Positions 9,974-17,668 of a stretch of DNA of 62,727 nucleotides are shown piece by piece. Positions within the stretch are counted from its first letter, which is position 1, and the number at the start of each line of letters is the position of its first letter. A model generated the notes under the pieces. It was given only the letters and a program-made list of their open reading frames with translations. It did not search any database and had not been told where the DNA came from. Source of the stretch: Staphylococcus simiae (GTDB lineage Bacteria; Bacillota; Bacilli; Staphylococcales; Staphylococcaceae); the NCBI RefSeq assembly GCF_002902085.1, contig NZ_PPQR01000074.1, forward strand, positions 1 to 62,727. Direction: 5' to 3'. The translations under genes and the position numbers were made by a program.

Positions 9974-11110
9974 CTAAAAATTGATATAGTTAGCGAATTT
10001 ATCAGCAACTTTATCACGTTGTTTTTCGGTAACATGTGCGTATATATCCATTGTGGTTTTAATATCGCCATGCCCCAATCTATCTTGTACTTCTTGTATA
10101 GTTAGACCAGCTTCAAATAAAAGTGAGCAATGAACATGACGAAAACCATGTACCTTAATACGTTTAAAGTTGTTGTCGTTACAAATATCATTTAATACTT
10201 TATTAACGTGTTCAGGATATAAAATTTTATTCGTAGTAATATCAGTAAATACATTCTGTTTCTTATCCATCGTATTGTGACCAAATTTTAATGATTCAAT
10301 ACGTTGTTGAGTTTTCCAGTGTTTTAATACGTCTAACGTTTTATCATCAATACTAATTGTTCTTAATGATGATTTAGTTTTCGGTGCTTGAATAACGAGC
10401 TTATAGTCTTTACCTCTAGCACATGTTTTATTGATAGATATAGTTTTCTTGTCAAAGTCGATATCTTGCCAAGTTAAAGCCATCAATTCGCCACGTCTAA
10501 AGCCCGTAAACGCCAAAGTTCTAAATATGGCATGATACATCGGTTTATCCTCTACAAAGCCTAAGAACGTCTGTAATTCGTCACTAGAGTAATATATGAG
10601 TGTATCATCTTGAGTAACTTCATTTTTACGTGGTTGTTTCGTGTGTTTGAATGGATTATCTGCAATGATTTTTAAATTCACAGCATATTCAAGTACATTA
10701 GATGCGTAAATTCTAATAGCCTTCATATCTTTATACTTCTTATTCCATTTATTAATAACTTTTTGACAATAAGGTATAGTAATTTTCTTAACTGGAATAT
10801 CTTTAAAGTGTTCTAATATAGCAGTATCAAATAGTGTAAGTACACGCTGATAAGTGCTTTCTCTTACAGTATTTTGATATTGTTCTAACCACAGTGTATA
10901 AACCTCTTTAAAAGTTGTAATCTCGTTATTCAGAAATCCATTTTGTTGAATTTCTGTTTGTAACTTAGCTTCTGCAATTTTTGCTTCTCTTTCAGTCTTA
11001 AAGCCACGTCTAGTAGTACGCTTCTGTTTACCAGTAACAGGATCAGTACCTAAATATGCCACAAACATAAAAGCATGAGTACCGTCTTTTTTCTTATATT
11101 TCTTAATCAT
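9974..11110 (-). CDS. int: SaPI tyrosine-recombinase integrase
   Basis: 378 residues. It catalyses site-specific recombination between the island and the guaA 3' end. It has an N-terminal arm-type DNA-binding domain (KKKDGTHAFMFVAYLGTDPVTGKQKRTTRRGF region), a SAM-like core-binding domain (about 65-165) and a catalytic domain with the first Arg in TGFRRGELMAL, HxxR in HGFRHVH, and the nucleophile Tyr in MDIYAHV near residue 356. Transcribed toward attL, as in other SaPIs. Position and attachment site fit the guaA-specific integrase group. Confidence 0.96.
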   Translation of the reverse strand: MIKKYKKKDGTHAFMFVAYLGTDPVTGKQKRTTRRGFKTEREAKIAEAKLQTEIQQNGFLNNEITTFKEVYTLWLEQYQNTVRESTYQRVLTLFDTAILEHFKDIPVKKITIPYCQKVINKWNKKYKDMKAIRIYASNVLEYAVNLKIIADNPFKHTKQPRKNEVTQDDTLIYYSSDELQTFLGFVEDKPMYHAIFRTLAFTGFRRGELMALTWQDIDFDKKTISINKTCARGKDYKLVIQAPKTKSSLRTISIDDKTLDVLKHWKTQQRIESLKFGHNTMDKKQNVFTDITTNKILYPEHVNKVLNDICNDNNFKRIKVHGFRHVHCSLLFEAGLTIQEVQDRLGHGDIKTTMDIYAHVTEKQRDKVADKFANYINF

Positions 11111-11132
11111 TTAAATCAATCCTTTCCTCTTT

Positions 11133-11147
11133 GCCCGCATGCGTGAG
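11133..11147 (+). repeat. GCCCGCATGCGTGAG motif, copy 1
   Basis: This 15-base motif, GC-rich against its surroundings, lies between int and the repressor gene. An exact copy is at 12417-12431 after the excisionase-like gene, and an inverted near-copy (CTCACGCATACGGG) is at 22490-22503 beside the right-end arm sites. It may be a binding site for excisionase or another island protein; its role is unknown. Confidence 0.6.
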
Positions 11148-11194
11148 ACTGGATTGACACACCAATAAGGGATGGCTACCTAATGGCGTGGTGA

Positions 11195-11812
11195 TTAATC
11201 TTCTTCATTTACTGAATCTGGTAATGTTTTCATATGAGAAAGTAATTCTTTAGTTTTCTCGTGACCTATACGTTGGCTTTCTTCCATGAATGTAAGAACT
11301 TCTCTCGGAGTAGCACCAAAATAATCTTCATCTAATAATAAAGAATCTATTTTGTCTAGGGTTTTATTAATTTCTTGCCTATTTTTGGAGTAATGATTAA
11401 GAATTTTATTTTCTGAAATAATATCTTTAATAAACCATTGTGTAGTTGATTTGAGTTCTGGATATTTGGAATTTATTAAATTTTCATTATTAATAATCCA
11501 CATACATAAATTTAATGATGTATTAATAGATAAATGCGTATAGTGAAAATCTGGTTCATTAAACAATTTTTTAATTAAAAATAGAGCATCTTCATCGTTT
11601 TCTAAGGGATAGTCCCTTTGATCAGTATATTTCGTTAAATATTCTATAGAGACATTAAAAAAATTTGCTATCTCCTGCAATAATCCTAGTTGAGGACTTC
11701 TTTTACCAGTTTCATATTGACTTAATGTATTATCACGCACATTTAATTCTTCAGAGAGTTTTTTAAGAGTTAGACCTTTTTCTTTGCGCAATTCTGCAAT
11801 CCTATTTTCCAT
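11195..11812 (-). CDS. stl: Stl-like master repressor (Cro/CI-type HTH)
   Basis: 205 residues. The N-terminal Xre/CI helix-turn-helix (about residues 5-60) is followed by an all-helical C-terminal region with no autoproteolysis (LexA/CI peptidase) motif, as in SaPI Stl repressors, which are released by binding helper-phage proteins rather than by RecA cleavage. It is divergent from the str-like gene across three operator-like repeats (11871-11938). GGAGG lies before the ATG. Stl C-termini vary with the phage inducer they sense; I cannot say which inducer fits this one. Confidence 0.85.
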   Translation of the reverse strand: MENRIAELRKEKGLTLKKLSEELNVRDNTLSQYETGKRSPQLGLLQEIANFFNVSIEYLTKYTDQRDYPLENDEDALFLIKKLFNEPDFHYTHLSINTSLNLCMWIINNENLINSKYPELKSTTQWFIKDIISENKILNHYSKNRQEINKTLDKIDSLLLDEDYFGATPREVLTFMEESQRIGHEKTKELLSHMKTLPDSVNEED

Positions 11813-11870
11813 GATTTACCTCCTTTGATTAACAATTATATCTGAAAATCGGTAATATTTCTATGTTAAA

Positions 11871-11938
11871 TTCACAAAATGAGAATAAACTATTGACACT
11901 CACAAAATGTGAGTATTATAATATTCACATAACGTGAG
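11871..11938. promoter_or_regulatory. three repressor operators in the stl-str intergenic region
   Basis: Three related dyads: TTCACAAAATGAGAA (11871-11885), CTCACAAAATGTGAG (11899-11913, a perfect 6-3-6 inverted repeat) and TTCACATAACGTGAG (11924-11938). Centres are 28 and 25 bases apart. The middle one fills the promoter spacer of the str transcript and the third lies just after its -10 box, so bound repressor would block it. Confidence 0.75.
11893..11922 (+). promoter_or_regulatory. promoter of the rightward early operon (str)
   Basis: TTGACA (11893-11898) and TATAAT (11917-11922) with an 18-base spacer, both matching the consensus. The spacer contains the perfect operator dyad. Confidence 0.85.
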
Positions 11939-11954
11939 TGAGGAGGTGCGAGGA

Positions 11955-12176
11955 ATGTTTGAAATAGATAAATTTTTAGCAATTAAATTAAGAGAGATAA
12001 GAGCTAGAAAAAATATTACATTGCAAAAGGCGTCTATAGAGATAGGAATTTCAAGTAAAACTTTATCTCTTTTAGAAAATGATCAGTTAAAAAGAATTAA
12101 AAAAACAACTTATAAAAAAATAACTGATTGGATAATGAGGGAGGGAGTAGGAAATGAATCAATTACTAAGCAATGA
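11955..12176 (+). CDS. Str-like HTH regulator
   Basis: 73 residues, starting MFEIDKFLAIKLREIR. AGGAGG lies 8 bases upstream of this ATG. A Cro-type helix-turn-helix spans most of the protein (KNITLQKASIEIGISSKTLSLLENDQL). It is the first gene of the rightward early operon, divergent from stl, which is the position of str in SaPIs. Its 3' end overlaps the next gene by 23 bases. Confidence 0.8.
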   Translation: MFEIDKFLAIKLREIRARKNITLQKASIEIGISSKTLSLLENDQLKRIKKTTYKKITDWIMREGVGNESITKQ

Positions 12177-12414
12177 GGCCAGCCAACAACTTGTGAATGA
12201 CATTGTAAATCTTGCTGAAAAGTTAGCAATAGAAAAGGCTAGAAAGTCACAGAAACGTTGGTTAAGACAAAATGAGGTTATGAAAGAGTATCGATGTACA
12301 CATGCAGATATCACTAATTGGGAAATTGCAGGACTTCGGAAACGTAGACAAGGTAAGTCATGGTATTACGATCGAAAGGATATTGACGAAGTATTAGAAA
12401 CATTTAAACAATAA
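12154..12414 (+). CDS. excisionase-like HTH protein
   Basis: 86 residues. The C-terminal half (RWLRQNEVMKEYRCTHADITNWEIAGLRKRR then SWYYDRKDIDEVLETF) is a MerR-like winged helix of the kind seen in phage and SaPI Xis proteins, with a basic wing. It overlaps the str-like gene, as does xis in related islands. It probably directs integrase toward excision; a transcriptional role cannot be excluded. Confidence 0.75.
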   Translation: MNQLLSNEASQQLVNDIVNLAEKLAIEKARKSQKRWLRQNEVMKEYRCTHADITNWEIAGLRKRRQGKSWYYDRKDIDEVLETFKQ

Positions 12415-12416
12415 AC

Positions 12417-12431
12417 GCCCGCATGCGTGAG
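12417..12431 (+). repeat. GCCCGCATGCGTGAG motif, copy 2
   Basis: Exact copy of 11133-11147, placed three bases after the stop codon of the excisionase-like gene. The two copies bracket the stl-str-xis switch. Confidence 0.6.
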
Positions 12432-12546
12432 TAGCAATACAATTTTCAATCGTAAAGAATGTCAAATTTTTTAAGAAATGTACGATATGCAATCGATGAA
12501 TTATTCAGTTCGTCAATTAAAGTAAATTCATAAGGAAGTGAGACAA

Positions 12547-12702
12547 ATGAAACTATATATTCTAATTTCAACATTAGCAACTGCTATTGGCACTTTATAT
12601 GCAATAAACATAGACTTTATACATGGTTTAGCAATCACTTTGTTAATTCAAGTGTTTAGTGTACCAGTAATAGAACGATACGAATACAAGGGAGATGAAT
12701 AA
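12547..12702 (+). CDS. small island membrane protein
   Basis: 51 residues starting MKLYILISTLATAIGTLYAI. GGAAGTG lies 6-8 bases before the ATG. Two hydrophobic segments (about 2-20 and 26-41) are followed by a charged tail (ERYEYKGDE). It lies between the excisionase-like gene and the next small gene, whose ribosome binding site is in its last codons. Function unknown; tiny membrane proteins are common at this point of SaPI early operons. Confidence 0.65.
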   Translation: MKLYILISTLATAIGTLYAINIDFIHGLAITLLIQVFSVPVIERYEYKGDE

Positions 12703-12703
12703 G

Positions 12704-12919
12704 ATGGAACAAGAGCAATTAAAAGTTATCCGAGAAATATATGACATATTAGAAAGTGCAATCAATGATAAGCGTGTTGAGTATGTTCATAAGGTAAATG
12801 ATGGAAAAGAAGAATGGCAAGAAACAATTAATCGTGAAGATCAATTACAGTTTGTGTGCGAAGTAATTTTGCAACAAATAGAAAATAACTTTGAATGGGA
12901 GAATGAAAATGAATTTTGA
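12704..12919 (+). CDS. small conserved SaPI protein
   Basis: 71 residues starting MEQEQLKVIREIYDILESA. The in-frame ATG at 12695 overlaps the AAGGAG motif, so the start at 12704 (9 bases after it) is preferred. Acidic and mostly helical, with no recognisable domain. It overlaps the following gene by 11 bases. Proteins of this size are usual between xis and the replication genes in SaPIs. Function unknown. Confidence 0.7.
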   Translation: MEQEQLKVIREIYDILESAINDKRVEYVHKVNDGKEEWQETINREDQLQFVCEVILQQIENNFEWENENEF

Positions 12920-13205
12920 AATGAAGAATCTAATAAGCGAATTTGAAGTGCTGAAGAGTAAACTGGATGACGTTATAACAACGCATGTATGGCATGGCGA
13001 CGATATGTATACAAAAGATGAATTAAAAACTAAAGATGAAATGATGTTATACGCAATTGGTTACACGCAAAATAGAATACAACATCAACAAACAGCAGAT
13101 TTGTTACAAATGTATATTAATAAGTTTAATGAATTAATTGAAGAATTTAAAAGTATAGAAAAAGCGTCTAGTGAGAACTTTGGCGAGGAATCACTAAACG
13201 CATAG
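12909..13205 (+). CDS. DUF1474-like SaPI protein
   Basis: 98 residues starting MNFEMKNLISEFEVLKSKLDD. Start chosen by the GGGAG at 8 bases upstream; two upstream in-frame ATGs are too close to it. Predicted as a helical hairpin with the conserved HVWHGDDMYTKDELKTKDEMM segment that I associate with the DUF1474 family found just upstream of SaPI replication genes. Function unknown, possibly in replication control. After it, AAATAACAGA (13222-13231) and TCTGTTATTT (13272-13281) form a 10-base inverted repeat just before the next gene. Confidence 0.7.
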   Translation: MNFEMKNLISEFEVLKSKLDDVITTHVWHGDDMYTKDELKTKDEMMLYAIGYTQNRIQHQQTADLLQMYINKFNELIEEFKSIEKASSENFGEESLNA

Positions 13206-13300
13206 CATTTAATTATTAAATAAATAACAGAGTAATTAAGAAATTACACATATTTATTATAACATCTTTGATCTGTTATTTGAATAACTGGAGGAATTTA

Positions 13301-15556
13301 ATGGCAATCAAAGAAAAAGACAAGATAATTGAAGTTAATGCGCTAGAAATACCCGACGAATTAATTGAATTGCCTAAATGGGTATTATGGCGTGCTGAAT
13401 GGGTTGAGAAACAACAACAATACAGCAAAGTACCTTATAGCTATGCTGAATATAAAGCAAGCTCTACAAATAGTGATACATGGACTATTTTTGATGCTAT
13501 CAATGCTTTATATGAACAAAATGAAAAGTATGATGGTATCGGTTTTATGTTAAGTAATGATGATAATTATATCGTGTTAGATATTGATAATGCGATTGAT
13601 GAGAACGGTCAAATTACATCAGATTTAGCATTGGATATGATTAAAATAACATATTGTGAAAAGTCGCCAAGTGGCACTGGATTACACTGTTTTTTTAAAG
13701 GTGTACTACCTACTAACAGAAAGAAAAAACGTAGTGATTTAGATATTGAATTATATGATCATGCTAGATTTATGACTGTTACAGGTGAGTCGATAGGGCA
13801 AAGTGAAATAAATGACGACCAAGATATATTAAATAATTTAGTTGATCGCTATTTTAAACAAGATGAACCAATACAAACTACTATCACATATCACTCTAAT
13901 AATAATAGTAATCTTTCTGATGAAGATGTTATCAACATTATGTTGAAGTCTAAACAAAAAGACAAAATTAGTGATTTGTTAAAAGGAAATTATGAACCAT
14001 ATTTTGATAGTCCTAGTGAGGGTGTTCAAAGTTTATTACACTATTTAGCTTTTTATACATGTAAAGATAAAGCTCAAATGGAGCGCATATTTATAGGTTA
14101 CAACAATTTAACTGATAAATGGGATGATAAGCGAGGTAATACCACATGGGGGCAACTAGAGCTAGATAAGGCTGTAAATAACCAAAAAGAAGTTTATAGC
14201 AAGCCCAATAATAAAACTAACACTAATAGAATACAAAAAGGGTCATGGTGGTTTTATCCTAACGGCAATACAAACAAAAAACCTAAATTTAATCATGTTA
14301 TTATGGCTGATTTTATTTGTCAGGAATATCACATAGTTAGATACCCAGATGCTGACGGTGATATTTATATTTACAATGCTCAAACAGGTATTTATGAATT
14401 AGATAAAACAGGGCGTAAATTACGTAAAATCATTAGGAGTTTAGACACTTTAAAAGATAATTCTGTGAAAGAAGTTAGGAATTACATTGTTGATATGTGT
14501 GATGTAAGAAGTGAAGTAAATAATCAATATGTGGCTGTTAAAAATGGATTGGTGCATTATGAGACAAAAGCATTTATAACGTTCACACCAGATATATTTG
14601 TTATTAATAAACTGCCAACTGCATATAATCCCAATGCTTATGATGAATTTGTAGATATAACAATAAAAAAAGTTTCGTGTAATCATGAGGCAACTATATT
14701 AAACATATGTGAGATGTTTGCCCAAGTATTATATCCAAGAATATTAATAGATCAAATCATATATTTATTGGGTACAGTTGCTGATAATGGCAAATCTACC
14801 GTTCAACACATGATAAAAGCCACATTTGATAGTGGTAATCAAATATCATCAGTAAGCCCCCAAAGATTAGCAAATAACCATTTTGCAGGCTCAAGTATCT
14901 ACGGGAAAATGGCTAACATTGTTGATGATCTACCCAATGTTGAAATTGAAGATGCTGGAAATATCAAAACTGCTATCACAGGTGGATATTTAGAGATTGA
15001 ACAAAAAGGTAAAGCGAGCCATTCAGTACGTATGCAAACGCCATTTATCATTGCTAGTAATCATTATCCTAAGTTTAAAGAAAGTGGTGAACAAATTAAT
15101 AAGCGATTGCATATTATACCGTTCAACTACAGCTTTAAAGATGATGATGAACGGTTAAGCGTTACTGAAAGCACTAACAAAATATATAGTGAAAGTGCCA
15201 AAGAGTACGTTTTAAAGCTAGCTATTGATACATTGGCTGATATGTTACAGCGTGATGGCTCATATATCACACCTAATGAACGATCCGATAGAAGTTCTGA
15301 GTTGTTTTCGGATAATAACAATCCTCTAAGTGAATATCTTGAAAATAGAAATATAGATTTCTTCTTAAATAATCCCGGTGCGGAAACCTACAAAGATTAT
15401 AAAACATGGTGTCATAGCAATTATGTTAGAAATCCAGTAGAAAAGAATGATTTCATCACACTTTTAGAAAATCAATTTAGTATTCAATGGAAACATTCAA
15501 TTAGATTTAATATAAATGGAAAAGATGTTGTGAGACCGGGATTTAATAAAAAATAA
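13301..15556 (+). CDS. SaPI primase-helicase replication protein
   Basis: 751 residues, start at ATG with GGAGG 6-7 bases upstream. The N-terminal archaeo-eukaryotic primase-type domain (about 15-190) shows VLDIDN (metal-binding DxD), KSPSGTGLHCFF (sGxGxH) and HARFMTVTGE. A linker of the PriCT/NrS-1 polymerase kind follows (about 215-310). The C-terminal superfamily 3 (D5/P4 type) helicase has Walker A GTVADNGKST (about residue 490), Walker B NIVDDLPN (about 540) and the ASNH sensor segment. It combines the jobs that separate pri and rep genes have in some SaPIs. It should bind and melt the iteron origin directly downstream. Confidence 0.92.
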   Translation: MAIKEKDKIIEVNALEIPDELIELPKWVLWRAEWVEKQQQYSKVPYSYAEYKASSTNSDTWTIFDAINALYEQNEKYDGIGFMLSNDDNYIVLDIDNAIDENGQITSDLALDMIKITYCEKSPSGTGLHCFFKGVLPTNRKKKRSDLDIELYDHARFMTVTGESIGQSEINDDQDILNNLVDRYFKQDEPIQTTITYHSNNNSNLSDEDVINIMLKSKQKDKISDLLKGNYEPYFDSPSEGVQSLLHYLAFYTCKDKAQMERIFIGYNNLTDKWDDKRGNTTWGQLELDKAVNNQKEVYSKPNNKTNTNRIQKGSWWFYPNGNTNKKPKFNHVIMADFICQEYHIVRYPDADGDIYIYNAQTGIYELDKTGRKLRKIIRSLDTLKDNSVKEVRNYIVDMCDVRSEVNNQYVAVKNGLVHYETKAFITFTPDIFVINKLPTAYNPNAYDEFVDITIKKVSCNHEATILNICEMFAQVLYPRILIDQIIYLLGTVADNGKSTVQHMIKATFDSGNQISSVSPQRLANNHFAGSSIYGKMANIVDDLPNVEIEDAGNIKTAITGGYLEIEQKGKASHSVRMQTPFIIASNHYPKFKESGEQINKRLHIIPFNYSFKDDDERLSVTESTNKIYSESAKEYVLKLAIDTLADMLQRDGSYITPNERSDRSSELFSDNNNPLSEYLENRNIDFFLNNPGAETYKDYKTWCHSNYVRNPVEKNDFITLLENQFSIQWKHSIRFNINGKDVVRPGFNKK

Positions 15557-15559
15557 ATT

Positions 15560-15819
15560 TGTAGCTATGTAGCTATGTAGCTATAAAAGCTACAAACTGG
15601 CTACATCGATAAGCCTTATTATATCAATGGTTTTGGGTGTTTTTGTAGCTGTAGCTCTATTTTAAAGAGATAGAAAATATTTTAATAATAAATAGTGTAA
15701 AAAAATATATACGTGAGTATAAAAAATTTGGCTACAGCTACATTATCATTTCTAATCGTTGATGTGACTGGGTTTAAGTAGGTAGCTGGAATGTAGCTGT
15801 GTAGCTACTAAAAGCTACT
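15560..15819. other. SaPI replication origin with iterons
   Basis: Repeats of GTAGCT and its complement AGCTAC cluster at 15561-15604 (four or five units), 15645-15656 (GTAGCTGTAGCT), 15731-15742 (GCTACAGCTACA) and 15782-15818 (four units). Between the middle clusters lies an AT-rich stretch (about 15657-15728) suitable for melting. The layout, iteron groups flanking an AT-rich core directly after the rep gene, is that of known SaPI origins. Confidence 0.88.
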
Positions 15820-15840
15820 TTATATAAATGGAGGTAACGC

Positions 15841-16203
15841 ATGGATAAAGAACAGATAAAAAGTAATATTCTTGAGCTGATAGATGAAAAAGTTGAAGTA
15901 CCACCATATGAACTTGAGCCACTATTTAATAAAGCAGGTGTGCCATTTAATGGTAAAAGAAGTATGACTACTGATACAGATAAGAAAAGGGTCGTTTTTT
16001 ATCATTGCTCAACTGAATTTGGGGAGATTATTCAAGAATTATGTAAAGACAATAAGATAAAGATAGTAACTACACAGAATTGTCTTACGAGATATCTTAT
16101 AGATGGAAAAGTGCCACCACTGCCATTATCTATAGGAGATAAAGCAAATGTGCCGTCATGGTTACCAGTTGTATTCAAAATTAAAGAAAAGGATGATGAA
16201 TAA
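15841..16203 (+). CDS. conserved SaPI protein, function unknown
   Basis: 120 residues, GGAGG 6-7 bases before the ATG. The N-terminal helix resembles a small HTH-like region, and the rest is mixed alpha/beta with YHCSTEFGEIIQELCKDN and a Pro-rich segment (VPPLPLSIG). No catalytic motif recognised. It lies directly downstream of the origin, 3 bases from the next gene. SaPIs usually carry a protein pair here. Confidence 0.7.
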   Translation: MDKEQIKSNILELIDEKVEVPPYELEPLFNKAGVPFNGKRSMTTDTDKKRVVFYHCSTEFGEIIQELCKDNKIKIVTTQNCLTRYLIDGKVPPLPLSIGDKANVPSWLPVVFKIKEKDDE

Positions 16204-16845
16204 ATGAATGTTGAGATTATCGCAAATCAATTTGAAACAAGAGCAGGTACTTTATTAAGATATTATACGGGCTTATTAGAAAGTAGCAGAGAAACGCCGT
16301 TTGGTTTCAAAATATATAATGATCCGTTTGATATGGTGTATGTGGTTATGAATGGTAATTTATACGGTCACATTTACATTCAAGATTGTAATGTGAGAAA
16401 AGCGTTTGAATTAGCATCACCTAAGCACACTGAGGGACTTATAAGAAGTATTGAGGGCTATTATGTAGGTTATGAATTACATGATGATAAAACACTCTCT
16501 ATAAGCGATATGATGGCTGATAATCTATTTAATGATGAGTATTTGATGTATGGATTACAAACATATGCAGAATCAAATAATAGTGATGTGTTTGATTATT
16601 TGGAGAAAGGCTTTGACTCAGATACAGTTGAGGGCATTCAAAGTGTTAATGCTGATGTAGTGGGTAGCATTGAAATGTTGTATCAGTTAGCAACAGGAAT
16701 AAATGAACCAGCACGTGAGTTAGTTAAGGGATTAAAGTTAGTTACTGAGTTTGTACAAAATGAACATGCTACACGAGACGATTACAAAGCGTTAGAGAGC
16801 AAGTTAAGTGAGTTGAAAGAATCATACTACAGTTTGAGTAAGTAG
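16204..16845 (+). CDS. conserved SaPI protein, function unknown
   Basis: 213 residues, starting at the codon after the previous gene's stop, which suggests coupled translation. The N-terminal half is alpha/beta (FGFKIYNDPFDMVYVVMNGNLYGHIYIQD). The C-terminal third is helical (ARELVKGLKLVTEFVQNEHATRDDYKALESKLSELKESY) and probably coiled coil. A protein of this size is typical after the SaPI origin. I recognise no domain. A hairpin (GGGGTCACA/TGTGGCTCC, about 16856-16880) follows the stop and could end this transcript. Confidence 0.7.
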   Translation: MNVEIIANQFETRAGTLLRYYTGLLESSRETPFGFKIYNDPFDMVYVVMNGNLYGHIYIQDCNVRKAFELASPKHTEGLIRSIEGYYVGYELHDDKTLSISDMMADNLFNDEYLMYGLQTYAESNNSDVFDYLEKGFDSDTVEGIQSVNADVVGSIEMLYQLATGINEPARELVKGLKLVTEFVQNEHATRDDYKALESKLSELKESYYSLSK

Positions 16846-16936
16846 TGTTATAAGGGGTCACATTTAGCGTGTGGCTCCTATATAAAATACCAAAGGTAAA
16901 TGAACTAAAAAGGGCGAGGTAAGTGAATTTAAAATA

Positions 16937-16985
16937 GGAAAGGTTTAGGAAAGGTGAACGAAAAATTGGAAGGTTTCCGGAAGGT
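16937..16985 (+). repeat. two pairs of helically phased GGAAAGGT/GGAAGGT repeats
   Basis: GGAAAGGT starts at 16937 and 16948; GGAAGGT starts at 16968 and 16979. Within each pair the spacing is 11 bases, about one helical turn. They lie in the non-coding stretch 16846-17306 upstream of the LexA-controlled promoter and could be activator or repressor sites. Confidence 0.5.
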
Positions 16986-17057
16986 ATGAAGAAAAATAAA
17001 ACTAATAAAAGCTAAGTATCTACATTTTCATTAGGGGGAGAAATCACAGGTATAATA

Positions 17058-17069
17058 GAACGTTTGTTC
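17058..17069. promoter_or_regulatory. LexA box 1
   Basis: GAACGTTTGTTC matches the Gram-positive LexA core GAAC-N4-GTTC exactly. It starts one base after a TATAAT at 17051-17056, so LexA bound here would block a promoter at that spot. Confidence 0.7.
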
Positions 17070-17170
17070 TTAAATGGTGATGTATGAATTTCTGTGATGA
17101 AACCTTGATATAATTACTTTATAAACGTTTTTATTGAATGATAAGTAAAAGATAAAATGAATAAAAAAGA

Positions 17171-17209
17171 GAACAAATGTTTGCTTTTGAGGTGTAAATT
17201 TAGTATAAT
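17171..17209 (+). promoter_or_regulatory. late-operon promoter overlapped by LexA box 2
   Basis: TTGCTT (17181-17186) and TATAAT (17204-17209) with a 17-base spacer. GAACAAATGTTT (17171-17182) differs by one base from the LexA consensus and overlaps the -35 box. SaPI late operon 1 (packaging and interference genes) is known to be LexA-controlled in SaPIbov1, so this is expected. Confidence 0.75.
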
Positions 17210-17306
17210 TAAGTTAGTAAAAATTCTCTATTTCATTTAAAAAATTACTCCTTTTTACGTTTTTTATTACATGGTGACGTCCAGCAAAAAAATGGAGGTT
17301 TTAACC

Positions 17307-17645
17307 GTGAATGTAATTGAAAAAGAAAAAATAATGGTACCAACAGAATATCTAAGAGTTTATGATACTATTCAAAACTCAAAAGAAAAGTATGTAACTA
17401 AGTCCAAGATACTTAACTTATTGGGATATGAATATAACTCATCTAATGAAAGATGGTTAAGAAACACAATCAGTAAATTGATTGATGATTACGGTTATCC
17501 AATCGGTTGTAGCTATAAGAAACATGAACGTGGCTATTACATCATTACTACAGAACAAGAAAAGCAACAAGCTATGCAAAATATAAAGAAATTAGCAGAT
17601 GGCAGTATGAAACGCTACGAGGCTTTAAAACGAATTGAAATATAA
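17307..17645 (+). CDS. first protein of the LexA-controlled SaPI operon (HTH-like)
   Basis: 112 residues from the GTG at 17307, 8 bases after TGGAGG. The body resembles a winged-helix replication/regulatory protein: YLRVYDTIQNSKEKYVTKSKILNLLG (helix-turn-helix), then NTISKLIDDYGYPIGCSYKK and a beta wing RGYYIITT. A protein of about this size and character opens operon 1 of SaPIs. Its target is unknown. Next gene is 23 bases downstream. Confidence 0.7.
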   Translation: MNVIEKEKIMVPTEYLRVYDTIQNSKEKYVTKSKILNLLGYEYNSSNERWLRNTISKLIDDYGYPIGCSYKKHERGYYIITTEQEKQQAMQNIKKLADGSMKRYEALKRIEI

Positions 17646-17668
17646 AACTATGGAAGAGGTATATTAAT

